A DNA stretch of 59,191 bases from FEN-987 sp964598845 (GTDB lineage: Archaea; Thermoproteota; Bathyarchaeia; 40CM-2-53-6): the NCBI GenBank assembly GCA_964598845.1, contig CAZRDM010000013.1:1-59191 (forward strand), written 5' to 3'. Positions within the stretch are counted from its first letter, which is position 1. Each line of letters begins with the position of its first letter. Position numbers and translations under genes: made by a program. Of this stretch, positions 7,510 through 15,024 are shown in pieces. The notes below the pieces were generated by a model. It ran no database searches. It saw only the letters and a list, made by a program, of their open reading frames with translations, and was not told the DNA's origin.

Positions 7510-8541
7510 TTGTCGGAAATATGGGATCCTTGGAGCATTTCTGAGGGTGGGTTCCCCAGAAAGGGTACGTCTGCTGAGAGGCTTCGATTTCTCTTGAACT
7601 ATGCTGTTCTTGCACCGTCTAGCCACAATACGCAACCCTGGCTCTTCAAAATAGTCGATGACGCAGTCGAGCTGCATGCAGACCGTACGCGAGCATTAGC
7701 GGTCGTTGATCCGGAAGATCGCGAGTTGATAATGAGTTGTGGTGCTGTTCTCTTCCATCTACGCCTAGCCCTCCATCATTTCTGCTATGAGGGAGTCGTA
7801 CAGCTCTTTCCTGATGGCAGCAAACCGGATCTCCTCGCACATGTCAGTTTCGGTGGTTCATACCAACCGACGGCTGAGGAGAATTCGCTGTTTGAGGTGA
7901 TTACCAAGCGGCGGACGAATCGAATGCCCTTTGAGGCGCGGCAGGTTCCAGAGAGAGTGTTAAGGGAACTTCAATCCTCGGCAAGTAGGGAAGGAGCATG
8001 GCTTCACATCATTGAGGGGGAGGATAACCGGAACAGGGTTGCTGACATGATTGCAGAGGGTGATCGGATCCAGATGGCGGACAGGCGTTTCCGACGTGAG
8101 GTTGCTGCGTGGATTCATCCCAATAGGACGGCGAGCCACGATGGTCTGCCAGGCTACGCTCTTGGATATGGAGATTTGATCTCGAGCGTGGCCCCGCTGG
8201 TAGTCCGCACTTTTGATATAGGTAAGGGTCAGGCCGCGAAGGATCGGCAGCTTGCGGCTGGTTCTCCGATTCTGGCAGTACTCGGCACTGACGGTGACTC
8301 TCCTGTCTTCTGGTTAGCTGCTGGTCAAAGCTTAGCCAGAGTGCTGTTACGCGCACGCATTGAGGAAGTCTGGGCATCATTTCTGAATCAACCCATCGAG
8401 ATTCCTGAGCTGAGAACGAAACTTGGCGATCTATTGAATAGGAGAGGCTTCCCTCAGTTGCTACTTCGAATGGGCTATGGCCCCGATGTGAAACCGACTC
8501 CTCGGCGTGCAGCAGGAGAAGTGTTGGTCAGAAGCCGCTAA
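7510..8541 (+). CDS. Acg-family nitroreductase-like FMN oxidoreductase
   Basis: A 343-residue protein starting with TTG. Near residue 33 it has the APSSHNTQPWLF segment typical of Acg-family proteins, which hold FMN with a nitroreductase fold built from two half-domains. Further on are the paired RRTNR motif (about residue 137) and a C-terminal section with WLAAGQSLARVLLRA, also characteristic. Acg-like proteins are often thought to sequester flavin or act in redox stress. No clear partner is adjacent, although two thioredoxin-fold genes follow at 9031 and 9407, giving the region a redox flavour. Confidence 0.85.
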   Translation: MSEIWDPWSISEGGFPRKGTSAERLRFLLNYAVLAPSSHNTQPWLFKIVDDAVELHADRTRALAVVDPEDRELIMSCGAVLFHLRLALHHFCYEGVVQLFPDGSKPDLLAHVSFGGSYQPTAEENSLFEVITKRRTNRMPFEARQVPERVLRELQSSASREGAWLHIIEGEDNRNRVADMIAEGDRIQMADRRFRREVAAWIHPNRTASHDGLPGYALGYGDLISSVAPLVVRTFDIGKGQAAKDRQLAAGSPILAVLGTDGDSPVFWLAAGQSLARVLLRARIEEVWASFLNQPIEIPELRTKLGDLLNRRGFPQLLLRMGYGPDVKPTPRRAAGEVLVRSR

Positions 8542-8596
8542 AGCGACATCCCGACAATTCATTCAATCAGCTAGACGTTGTAGTGGACGATCGAAT

Positions 8597-8906
8597 GTGA
8601 GCATAGGAGCGTTCGTTGACAGAACCCGTCCGCCAACGATGTCGGAAATGGTTGTCTCGATTGGAGAGCGCTTCTTTCCCTCTATCCCGGGAAAGAAAGC
8701 TTCACAGTGCAGATTGTGATTAATGGAGCCGAATTGAGAAAGCCTCCGCTTTGCCTCTCAGCAGTAAAGTCACGAGAATTCTCAAGAGGGCGCACCAATT
8801 TCCGGAGGCACGTTGGCTTTTCATAAGAGTGGAATCAGAACAAGATGTCACAGACGTCAAGAGTCTTGTATCACTCAAAGCAAGGCCAGTAAGGAAAACG
8901 TGGTGA
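8597..8906 (+). pseudogene. Decayed DUF3788-like gene
   Basis: Three short coding-like pieces in different frames fit the order of a DUF3788 protein. An N-terminus in frame 2 from a GTG at 8597 includes RTRPPTMSEMVVSIGE; a middle piece in frame 1 includes YPGKESFTVQIVINGAEL; a C-terminus in frame 3 includes LKRAHQFPEARWLFIRVESE and DVKSLVSLKARPVRK, ending at the stop 8904-8906. The central part expected between the first two pieces seems deleted. The family match is from memory of its typical motifs (P-T-x-x-E, F-T-V-x-I-V, G-R-W-L, K-x-L-x-x-I-K). The two frame changes and the deletion argue against an intact gene. Confidence 0.5.
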
Positions 8907-9030
8907 CAGTGTTACGAGCTATGTGTTAGTTGCGATTCAGTGTTTTCGGAAATTGCTTGGAGGCAAACACCAACTCCCAAAAAGCGAAACAGCCATCTAC
9001 AGGCTCTCGTATGAGAGCGGTGAATGAGAG

Positions 9031-9360
9031 ATGAAAGGGCTGGATATTCGGTTTCTCTACTCCAGGGAATGTCCCTCCTACGAGGAGGCACTCCAGCGTC
9101 TTCGTCAAGTCATCAAAGAAGAGGGTATTGATCCCAGTGTCGAAGTTTTCGAAGTCGAAACTCGTGAGCAGGCTGAGAAGTTAAGGTTCCTAGGATCTCC
9201 AACAATCCTAATTGACGGTCAAGATATCGACCCGCAACCCAATCCGCAGTACGCCCTCACATGCAGGGCATACCGATTAGAAGATGGTCGCATTTCTCCT
9301 CTTCCTTCGGTAGAGATGATTCGAGGGGCCTTACGTAGTGCCATCGAGAAGCGCTCTTAA
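9031..9360 (+). CDS. Thioredoxin-fold (glutaredoxin-like) protein
   Basis: A 109-residue small protein starting on ATG. It begins with a beta strand followed by YSRECPSYEEAL, with one Cys at the thioredoxin active-site position, then a helix and the conserved loop GSPTILIDGQDIDP, which carries the cis-Pro of the fold. A second active-site Cys is absent (C-P-S in place of C-x-x-C), so a monothiol or binding role is likely. It resembles the short DF-family (seleno)proteins. It lies 46 bp upstream of a redoxin gene on the same strand, probably in one unit. Confidence 0.75.
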   Translation: MKGLDIRFLYSRECPSYEEALQRLRQVIKEEGIDPSVEVFEVETREQAEKLRFLGSPTILIDGQDIDPQPNPQYALTCRAYRLEDGRISPLPSVEMIRGALRSAIEKRS

Positions 9361-9406
9361 GCCGGATTAGGCGCTAATCAGCATTCGACTAGAAGCTCAA
9401 GGAGAG

Positions 9407-9946
9407 GTGACTGTGGCTAATCTAAGGATTGGCGATAAGGCCATACCATTCAAACTTCTAGGTGTCGACGATAAAATTCATTCGCTTGGTGACTATCCCT
9501 CGAAGAATGCGGTAGGAGTAATCTTCAGCTGTAATCACTGCCCATACGTGCGTGCATGGGAAGATCGGATGGTCCAGATACAGGGAGACTATGCAGGAAA
9601 GGGTTTCCAACTGATCGCCATTAACTCTAACGATGAAACAAAATATCCGGACGATAGTTTTCCGAAGATGAAAGAGCGCGCTCGGGAGAGGAAATTCAAC
9701 TTCCCGTATCTCTGGGACGAAACGCAGGAAATAGCGAGAGCATACAGTCCGGAACGCACGCCCGAAGTCTTTCTCTTCGACAAGAGCTTGATGCTTCAGT
9801 ATCACGGCGCAATCGACGACAATTACGATGACCCCAAGGCTGTGAAGAATCACTACCTGAGGGATGCACTGGACGCCGTGCTAGCTGGCAAGTCAGTTTC
9901 AATGCCCGAAACAAGGCTCGTCGGCTGCACAATCAAGTGGAAGTGA
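9407..9946 (+). CDS. Redoxin (peroxiredoxin/thioredoxin family) protein
   Basis: A 179-residue protein of the AhpC/TSA-redoxin type. The active site is the FSCNHCPYVRAWEDR motif near residues 43-57, with C-x-x-C-P; the later region has RTPEVFLFDKS with the cis-Pro. Proteins of this CNHCPYV type are widespread in archaea and bacteria and are usually predicted thiol-disulfide oxidoreductases or peroxiredoxins. The start is ambiguous. The GTG at 9407 lies inside a strong ribosome-binding-like AGGAGAGGTGA, so the GTG at 9413, two codons later, could be the real start. Confidence 0.85.
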   Translation: MTVANLRIGDKAIPFKLLGVDDKIHSLGDYPSKNAVGVIFSCNHCPYVRAWEDRMVQIQGDYAGKGFQLIAINSNDETKYPDDSFPKMKERARERKFNFPYLWDETQEIARAYSPERTPEVFLFDKSLMLQYHGAIDDNYDDPKAVKNHYLRDALDAVLAGKSVSMPETRLVGCTIKWK

Positions 9947-9986
9947 GACTTGAAGCCTGCTTCAAGTCGATTCGGGCTAGTTGTGA

Positions 9987-11108
9987 TCAGATGAAAGAGT
10001 CATCCGTTTTTTCGCTAAGGAGGGATGCAATAGTGCTCGCGATCTTGATGCCGACATTCGGCAAAGCCATGAGGCCTCTTATCCCTTCTTCTCTGTAGAT
10101 ATCAAGCAGGTTCTCCTCTAATTCATCGACTGTCCAAGCGGCTTTGCGGTAGCTCCAGACGCGATGCTCTTCGTCTGGTTCGAGATCGGCCTCGTAGGCC
10201 ATGAGGAAGAGTTTCTCGGCTATTCGCTTGTTCATCATAGGCTCATCGCAGGAAAGGACAGGGCGGGGCATACGATCGGGCATCTTATGCCGATGGCAGA
10301 TACTCCTAGCCATTCGCTGCACGTTGCAATAGTATTGCTTCTCGGGTGAATAGGAGAACCTATACAGTTCCTGATATCGGGACAGTAGGTCTGGGTAGAA
10401 GTCCGTAAGGGCTTCGATGTATCGATCCTTCTGCGGTCCAGGTTTTAGGGTCAAGCCTCCGTGGAGGACAAACTTGGCTCCTGCGTCCTTTGCACGTTTC
10501 ACTACCTCCTCTATATGGGCTTCGTCGTCGGAGATGCTCGGAAGATATGGGCAGAGAACGAGACCCGTCATGAGGCCTGATCTGGCTACTTGCTCCAGCG
10601 CAGCAAGGCGTCGCTCGGGGGAAGGAGAAAAGGGCTCGAAGCGACTAGCTACAGCCCTGTCGAAGGTTGTAATTGTAAATAGGGCACCAGCCCAAGCAAC
10701 GCTGTTGATTTGCTGAAGGATATCTAGGTCACGCAGCACGAGATCTGACTTAGTGAGAATCTCGACCGGAAAGCGATGCTGAGCCAATGTCTCAAGAATT
10801 CGGCGGGTGAGCTTGAGTTTCGCCTCTATTGGCTGATAGGCGTCGCAGACGCCCCCCGGACTAACAATGTCTCGCTTAAGTTTGGGCAGTTGTTTCTCCA
10901 AGACGTCAACAGCATTTCTCTTGAAGTAGACAGTCTGTTCGAATGTCGCCGACAGCCCGTATTGGTTGTCGCGAGCGTCGCAGTATACGCACAGGTGAGC
11001 GCAGCCTCGGTAGGGGTTGAGGGTGTATCTTGTCCAGAACCAATCATCGACGTGCTTGAGTCTGTTGATCATTGAACGGGCCTGATATGGACGATATTCC
11101 ATCCTCAT
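9987..11108 (-). CDS. Radical SAM protein (spore-photolyase/Rv2578c-like) with C-terminal HhH
   Basis: A 373-residue radical SAM enzyme. The iron-sulfur cluster motif CAHLCVYC holds C36, C40 and C43 after NPYRG, which is the SPL/Rv2578c-like form (C-x3-C-x2-C). The middle contains EILTKSDLVLRDLDIL and other strands of the partial TIM barrel. The C-terminus (about residues 348-362) reads LPNVGIKIASTIASLL, a helix-hairpin-helix-like DNA-binding element not usual for stand-alone enzymes of this group. DNA repair or nucleic-acid modification is plausible but not shown. The gene is convergent with the redoxin gene. Confidence 0.8.
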   Translation of the reverse strand: MRMEYRPYQARSMINRLKHVDDWFWTRYTLNPYRGCAHLCVYCDARDNQYGLSATFEQTVYFKRNAVDVLEKQLPKLKRDIVSPGGVCDAYQPIEAKLKLTRRILETLAQHRFPVEILTKSDLVLRDLDILQQINSVAWAGALFTITTFDRAVASRFEPFSPSPERRLAALEQVARSGLMTGLVLCPYLPSISDDEAHIEEVVKRAKDAGAKFVLHGGLTLKPGPQKDRYIEALTDFYPDLLSRYQELYRFSYSPEKQYYCNVQRMARSICHRHKMPDRMPRPVLSCDEPMMNKRIAEKLFLMAYEADLEPDEEHRVWSYRKAAWTVDELEENLLDIYREEGIRGLMALPNVGIKIASTIASLLSEKTDDSFI

Positions 11109-11549
11109 CGCAGAACACCTCCTCCCTTTGGTCTTTGTTCAGGTAGGCCATTGCCTTTCGAAGGTGTCGGTCGTCCTTTACCCTCTTAACGAAGAAGTGC
11201 ACATCCACACCAACACTCAGCGCACACACGCATCTCTGAGCCGGCTCTCTGAGTTTCTGTCTCAAATCTTAACCTTCAGGCATTGTAGGCGTTTTTCATC
11301 GAACCGCGAGCTTCATGGGCTCTCTAAAAGCATGGGAAACGATCTGTCTCATGTCCTTGAATCTATTCCCTGAGTTTCATCGCTTGTCTTGACACCTGTT
11401 CGATGCGCTTGAGGGATTCCATGCTACGTGTACCCAGATCACAACGAAAAGGTGCGGTGTCCGGACCTCCATCTTCAGTTCAGAATATGGTGAGAATCGG
11501 GAGTGTAAACAATTTAGAGGACTTCCCTGCAGCCTCGCTCTGAGGGGCA
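11109..11549. other. Non-coding stretch
   Basis: About 440 bp between the divergent radical SAM gene and the membrane protein at 11550. Short open frames here lack coding character and starts. I see no tRNA, repeat or strong hairpin. A purine-rich GAGGGG at 11542-11547 serves as the ribosome-binding site of the next gene. Confidence 0.6.
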
Positions 11550-12062
11550 TTGCATCAGTCGGCGAGGAAGTTTGCCATAGCAGCTGTCTTCAGTGTCATT
11601 GTGTTTGCTTCCAAAGCCTTTGCTCCCGCTCCTTTGAAGGATTCTTTCATCGTCGTGCAAGCTTTGCTGCTAGGCCTATCGGGTCTGATGATTACTCCTT
11701 TTGGGGCAACCTTTGTTTCCACTATTGCGGGATTGCTCCTTGCTGGTCGGAATCCTAGCCTAGCGATTTTCTCAATCATTTTCTCAGCTCTCTACGGCGT
11801 GATGTTGGACGTCTTACTGCTCGCTCTTCATCCCCTCCGAGGAAGGGGCAAATTAGATGCCAAACGGTTCATCTTGGCTGTAGCTACCAGTACGGCGGCG
11901 ATTGGACTGATCGCTTACACAGTGACTCTCACCCTGCAACTGCTTCCTAGGAACCTAGCGGTGGAAGCCGCGGTCTTGGCCGCAGGGGGCATTACCGGCG
12001 TGATCGGAGGGTACCTAGGGGTCTTAGTCTGGCAGCGAGTTGCCCCTTACTTTCAGACCTAG
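11550..12062 (+). CDS. Solitary membrane protein, ECF S-component-like
   Basis: A 170-residue protein starting at TTG (11550), preceded by GAGGGG. It has about five hydrophobic segments (residues 7-22, 32-50, 52-68, 70-95, 110-130 and 138-160). The layout and the N-terminal ARKFAIAAVFSVIVFASK lead-in are typical of S-components, whose first helix carries small-residue positions for EcfT docking. No ATPase or EcfT lies nearby, so it would use the module at 2348-4926. The substrate is not evident, and a non-ECF membrane protein is possible. The 3' end is convergent with the remnant of a transporter gene. Confidence 0.55.
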   Translation: MHQSARKFAIAAVFSVIVFASKAFAPAPLKDSFIVVQALLLGLSGLMITPFGATFVSTIAGLLLAGRNPSLAIFSIIFSALYGVMLDVLLLALHPLRGRGKLDAKRFILAVATSTAAIGLIAYTVTLTLQLLPRNLAVEAAVLAAGGITGVIGGYLGVLVWQRVAPYFQT

Positions 12063-12067
12063 CGAAG

Positions 12068-12354
12068 TCACCGAACGAAGACGGTGAGAACCTTCTTCCA
12101 AGATATGATTCCGGAGCCTAGGAAGACCAAAGGAACTGTTACTGCCAATAACCCTAGGGGGACACATTCTGTCATCCACCAAACGCGAACCCATAGAAGC
12201 ATTCCAAGCGCAACCTGCGGAGCATTGTCGGCGGCACCGACAGAATTGGCCGCATCTATCATTGACAAAGGTTCAGGTGCGAGGAGTACTGCTACGAACA
12301 GAGTTGGACCTAGGTAGAATCCGAGTTTCTTGACGTTGATTATGGGGAGTGCGT
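12068..12354 (-). pseudogene. N-terminal remnant of an SLC13/DASS-type anion symporter
   Basis: Read on the minus strand from about 12354, the frame gives VKKLGFYLGPTLFVAVLL, then LGMLLWVRVWWMTECVPLGL and VPLVFLGSGIISWKKVLTVF before a TGA at 12068-12070. This matches the first about 80 residues of DASS transporters, whose second helix typically reads M-L-L-W-x-x-x-W-W-x-T-E-x-V-P. The rest of the roughly 450-residue transporter is missing: the stop falls 6 bp from the end of the convergent gene at 11550. There is no ATG, GTG or TTG at the expected start, and the 5' end overlaps the HAD gene, so both ends look lost. Confidence 0.6.
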
Positions 12355-12939
12355 TCCGAGCCGCCCGTACTTCCTTTGAATGATCTTCTGAGTTAGTTCA
12401 GGTATTTCGTCCCACTGCTTAGCCTTGAAGATTCTTGGCATGTTGGGGGCGTATCTGTTCCAAGGGCGAAGGTACAGAATGCCGTATCTATCTAGGCTCG
12501 ACGCCAAGAGCGACATGAGATCTGCTGAATCGTCAATGAAGAGGTCGTAGTCGAGATTGACTTTTGCGTTTGTGCTTTCAGTTCGAACGAAAGAATCGTG
12601 TGGGATACTGTGGTGACGGAGCCACGCCCTTGCGTAGGAAACGGTATTCATGCTGCGGCCTGTCACGATATCAACCTCGCCGAACTTCTTGAGTTGAGCC
12701 ATCTTCTCAAACAAATCGTCCTCGGTAGGTGGAATCCTTTTCCAATCAAACCATGCTTCGTCAAGTGTTCGGAAGAACTCATCTTTCGTGATGCCTGCAA
12801 TCTCCCAAGCACTCCATCGAACAAATGATTCCACCCTCAGCTTGGTAGAATGCCGTTCGTTTAGTATCCTGCAAAAAGCGACCATAGTTTCGGCAAGTAC
12901 ACCGTCGAGATCTACTGCGATACGGGCTCTTCGTTTCAA
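12340..12939 (-). CDS. HAD-superfamily 5'(3')-deoxyribonucleotidase-like phosphatase
   Basis: A 199-residue protein with HAD motif I VDLDGVLAET near residue 8 (nucleophile Asp and acid Asp), motif II in VDIVTGRS (Thr) near residue 93, and the later IDDSADLM acidic motif. Length and motif spacing fit the NT5C-type nucleotidase group, which removes phosphate from pyrimidine deoxynucleotides or related compounds. It ends with KYGRLGTHSP. The remnant of a DASS transporter overlaps its 3' end. The gene to its right (13002) is on the same strand, about 60 bp away. Confidence 0.8.
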   Translation of the reverse strand: MKRRARIAVDLDGVLAETMVAFCRILNERHSTKLRVESFVRWSAWEIAGITKDEFFRTLDEAWFDWKRIPPTEDDLFEKMAQLKKFGEVDIVTGRSMNTVSYARAWLRHHSIPHDSFVRTESTNAKVNLDYDLFIDDSADLMSLLASSLDRYGILYLRPWNRYAPNMPRIFKAKQWDEIPELTQKIIQRKYGRLGTHSP

Positions 12940-13001
12940 TGCCGAATCCTCTGATCGATGAGATGAAGGGCGGGCATCTGAGTGGGAAGATTCTTCCTCG
13001 C

Positions 13002-13544
13002 CTAAGCTTGAGTCAGAAAGCCAGCGCTTTTCAGTCGCTCTACTGTTGATCTAAGTGCCTGTGGTGACATTGAGAGGTCACGGGCTGCTTGAGATATTGA
13101 TATCGTCCCGTTATGGGCGACTATGTAGTCAAGCACTCTTTGGTCTCGGGTAGGAGGAGCGGGGCTGGGCATCCTCGGTGATGGTGTCTGCGGGCTTACG
13201 AACTGTGATGCTCCGCAGGCTGGACATGTATAGGCCGCGATTGGAAGCAAGATTCCGCATGCAACGCATGGACGCGTGGTAACGGGATAGTAGGTGACTA
13301 CTTGCTGTGGGGGAGGCCTTCTGAATCCTGCGAGAAAGTTGTGGACTTTAAACTTGAGGGTTCTCTCCAAGTCTTGGATGGTATCCTCGAGTTTTCGACG
13401 GGAGTGCAGGTAACCGCAAAATGCACAGTAGTAACGGTATCCGTCGTATCCGATTACGTAGCCGCAGCGGGGGCAGCGTCCGATGGACTGCAAATCTAAC
13501 TCGAAAAACCTCAGGGGCCTATGGGTATTATCGGTTGCTTCCAT
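13002..13544 (-). CDS. Double zinc-ribbon protein with C-terminal winged helix
   Basis: A 180-residue protein. The first zinc ribbon has CPRCGY (about residues 24-29) and CAFCGY (40-45); the second has CVACG (about 92) and CPACGAS (about 107). A proline-rich linker follows (PQTPSPRMPSPAPP), then a winged-helix-like region with GTISISQAARDLSMSPQALRSTVERL. This suggests a transcription regulator or a nucleic-acid-binding protein with a metal-stabilised N-terminus. Its start overlaps the end of the asparagine-synthetase-like gene by 17 bp on the same strand, so the two are probably co-expressed. Confidence 0.7.
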   Translation of the reverse strand: MEATDNTHRPLRFFELDLQSIGRCPRCGYVIGYDGYRYYCAFCGYLHSRRKLEDTIQDLERTLKFKVHNFLAGFRRPPPQQVVTYYPVTTRPCVACGILLPIAAYTCPACGASQFVSPQTPSPRMPSPAPPTRDQRVLDYIVAHNGTISISQAARDLSMSPQALRSTVERLKSAGFLTQA

Positions 13545-14970
13545 TTAAATGGGAAATGTAAGGTATGGAATCGAGCTTCACCACTTCATCATAGATGCTC
13601 GCTAGGTATTCCTTGACGGGAAGATTCCTCAGCTTCGCAAGCTTGTGGATGGCGTTCTCGACACCCGTACCATGTTGGATTGCTCTCTTCCGGCGCCAGA
13701 CGATCTCATCGGGCAATCCGAGCTTCTTAGCGACATGCCGCAGAACCCATTTCCTAGTCAGGTCATTCCCCCTCTTGACCTTGAATTCGGAAGGAATCTG
13801 CATAGAGAATCGAACTACATCCAAGTCTGCAAACGGGGTGCGGAGCTCGATTCCAGTAGGTGCCGTAGCTTGGTCGTCTCTCTCATAATTTGCCTGAGGC
13901 GCGTCGATTATGCTCCGATACAATTCCGTAACTAGGGCTCTCCGTCCCTTCTCATCCAATATTCGCGAATACTTGTAGTAGCCTCCATACAATTCGTCAC
14001 TCCCTTGGCCGCAGAGCATGACAGTGAAACCTCGCTTCGCAGCTACTATCGCAGCCCAATGAAGCGGTATCGCCACGCTCACCTTCATCAGATTCGGTTC
14101 TTCGATCAGCCAGACAACTCGACGTATGTACTCTTCCAACGCATCTGTACTGAATGTCTCAATCGTGATTGGAAGATCAAGGCTGCGGGCAGATTTCTCA
14201 GCGGTCAAGAGCTCTGGCGAATCCGTCAGGCCAACGCTTACGAGTTCGACTTTGATCCCTGTCTTTCTTGCCAAAATAGCCGTTAGGGCGCTATCCAGTC
14301 CACCGGAGAAAGCTACGGCGACTTTGTCCAGTTCTTTCGTGACTCGTCTAATTGAACGGGTAAGGAGGCGTGTAAGTTGAGTTGATGCCTGCTCCAATGT
14401 TAATGCTTTCTCTCTTGGGCGGGAAATGCGTGCGAGTGAGTTTTGCTTGAATGCCTTTGCGCCCGTGGTGTAGAGGACGCCTGGGAGAACTCGATTTGTC
14501 TGCTTCAGTCCGATTTTCCAGAGCGCCTTTCTTTCTGAGGCGAACGCGGCGAAGCCTCTTCTGCGTCCATAATAGAGAGGCTTCAATCCTTCTATGTCCC
14601 TGAAGGCGAACAGCTTGTTCTTCCGGTAACAAATGATGGCGAATGCTCCTGGCTCCATCATAATGTGTCCCACGCCCTTCTGGAGCGTTTGTTCTCCTGT
14701 AAGGCGCTTGAAAATCTGGTTCGCCTGCACTTTTGGCGGAAGCTCGAAGAATGAACCATTCATCGCTAGAGCTCCTTGGTCGGATTGAACGAATTTTCCT
14801 TGCGCGTCGTGATGGAAGGAGTAACCCAGAGATACTTGATGAGTTCGTTCCGCTCCAAGTGTTGAAGCATTTGCTTGAGCGCCCCTGTGGCTTAGAACGT
14901 GAAGCATCGTCTCTACGATGCTGCGCGGGTCTTCAGCACCGTCGGTCGAGACTGCCGCTAATGCGCCCAA
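13528..14970 (-). CDS. Asparagine-synthetase-like protein without the catalytic N-terminal Cys
   Basis: A 480-residue two-domain protein. The N-terminal Ntn-glutaminase-like domain keeps the family pattern (ALAAVS at the start, LSHRG near residue 26, LAMNGSFFE near 68) but begins TTG-GGC-GCA. The mature sequence is therefore M-G-A, and the Cys that acts as nucleophile in MCGI-type enzymes is missing. The codon before the start is TAT, so no upstream ATG-TGT exists. The C-terminal synthetase domain is intact, with PP-loop AFSGGLDSAL near residue 219 and CGQGSDELYGGYYK. It may use free ammonia or act on another carboxylate. Smaller than bacterial AsnB (about 550-650 residues). Confidence 0.85.
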   Translation of the reverse strand: MGALAAVSTDGAEDPRSIVETMLHVLSHRGAQANASTLGAERTHQVSLGYSFHHDAQGKFVQSDQGALAMNGSFFELPPKVQANQIFKRLTGEQTLQKGVGHIMMEPGAFAIICYRKNKLFAFRDIEGLKPLYYGRRRGFAAFASERKALWKIGLKQTNRVLPGVLYTTGAKAFKQNSLARISRPREKALTLEQASTQLTRLLTRSIRRVTKELDKVAVAFSGGLDSALTAILARKTGIKVELVSVGLTDSPELLTAEKSARSLDLPITIETFSTDALEEYIRRVVWLIEEPNLMKVSVAIPLHWAAIVAAKRGFTVMLCGQGSDELYGGYYKYSRILDEKGRRALVTELYRSIIDAPQANYERDDQATAPTGIELRTPFADLDVVRFSMQIPSEFKVKRGNDLTRKWVLRHVAKKLGLPDEIVWRRKRAIQHGTGVENAIHKLAKLRNLPVKEYLASIYDEVVKLDSIPYISHLNGSNR

Positions 14971-14997
14971 ATAGAGTCGCTTCGGGGAGTGCTCTTC

Positions 14998-15010
14998 TCC
15001 TTTTATATCA
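14998..15010. promoter_or_regulatory. Shared TATA-like box between divergent asnB-like and purB genes
   Basis: The stretch around 15001-15008 reads TTTTATAT on the plus strand and ATATAAAA on the minus strand. It lies about 20-24 bases from the purB GTG at 15025 and about 34 bases from the TTG at 14970. It is the only A/T-rich box between the two divergent genes, so it could position transcription both ways with very short leaders. Confidence 0.45.
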
Positions 15011-15024
15011 ACTTCGAACTTTAA

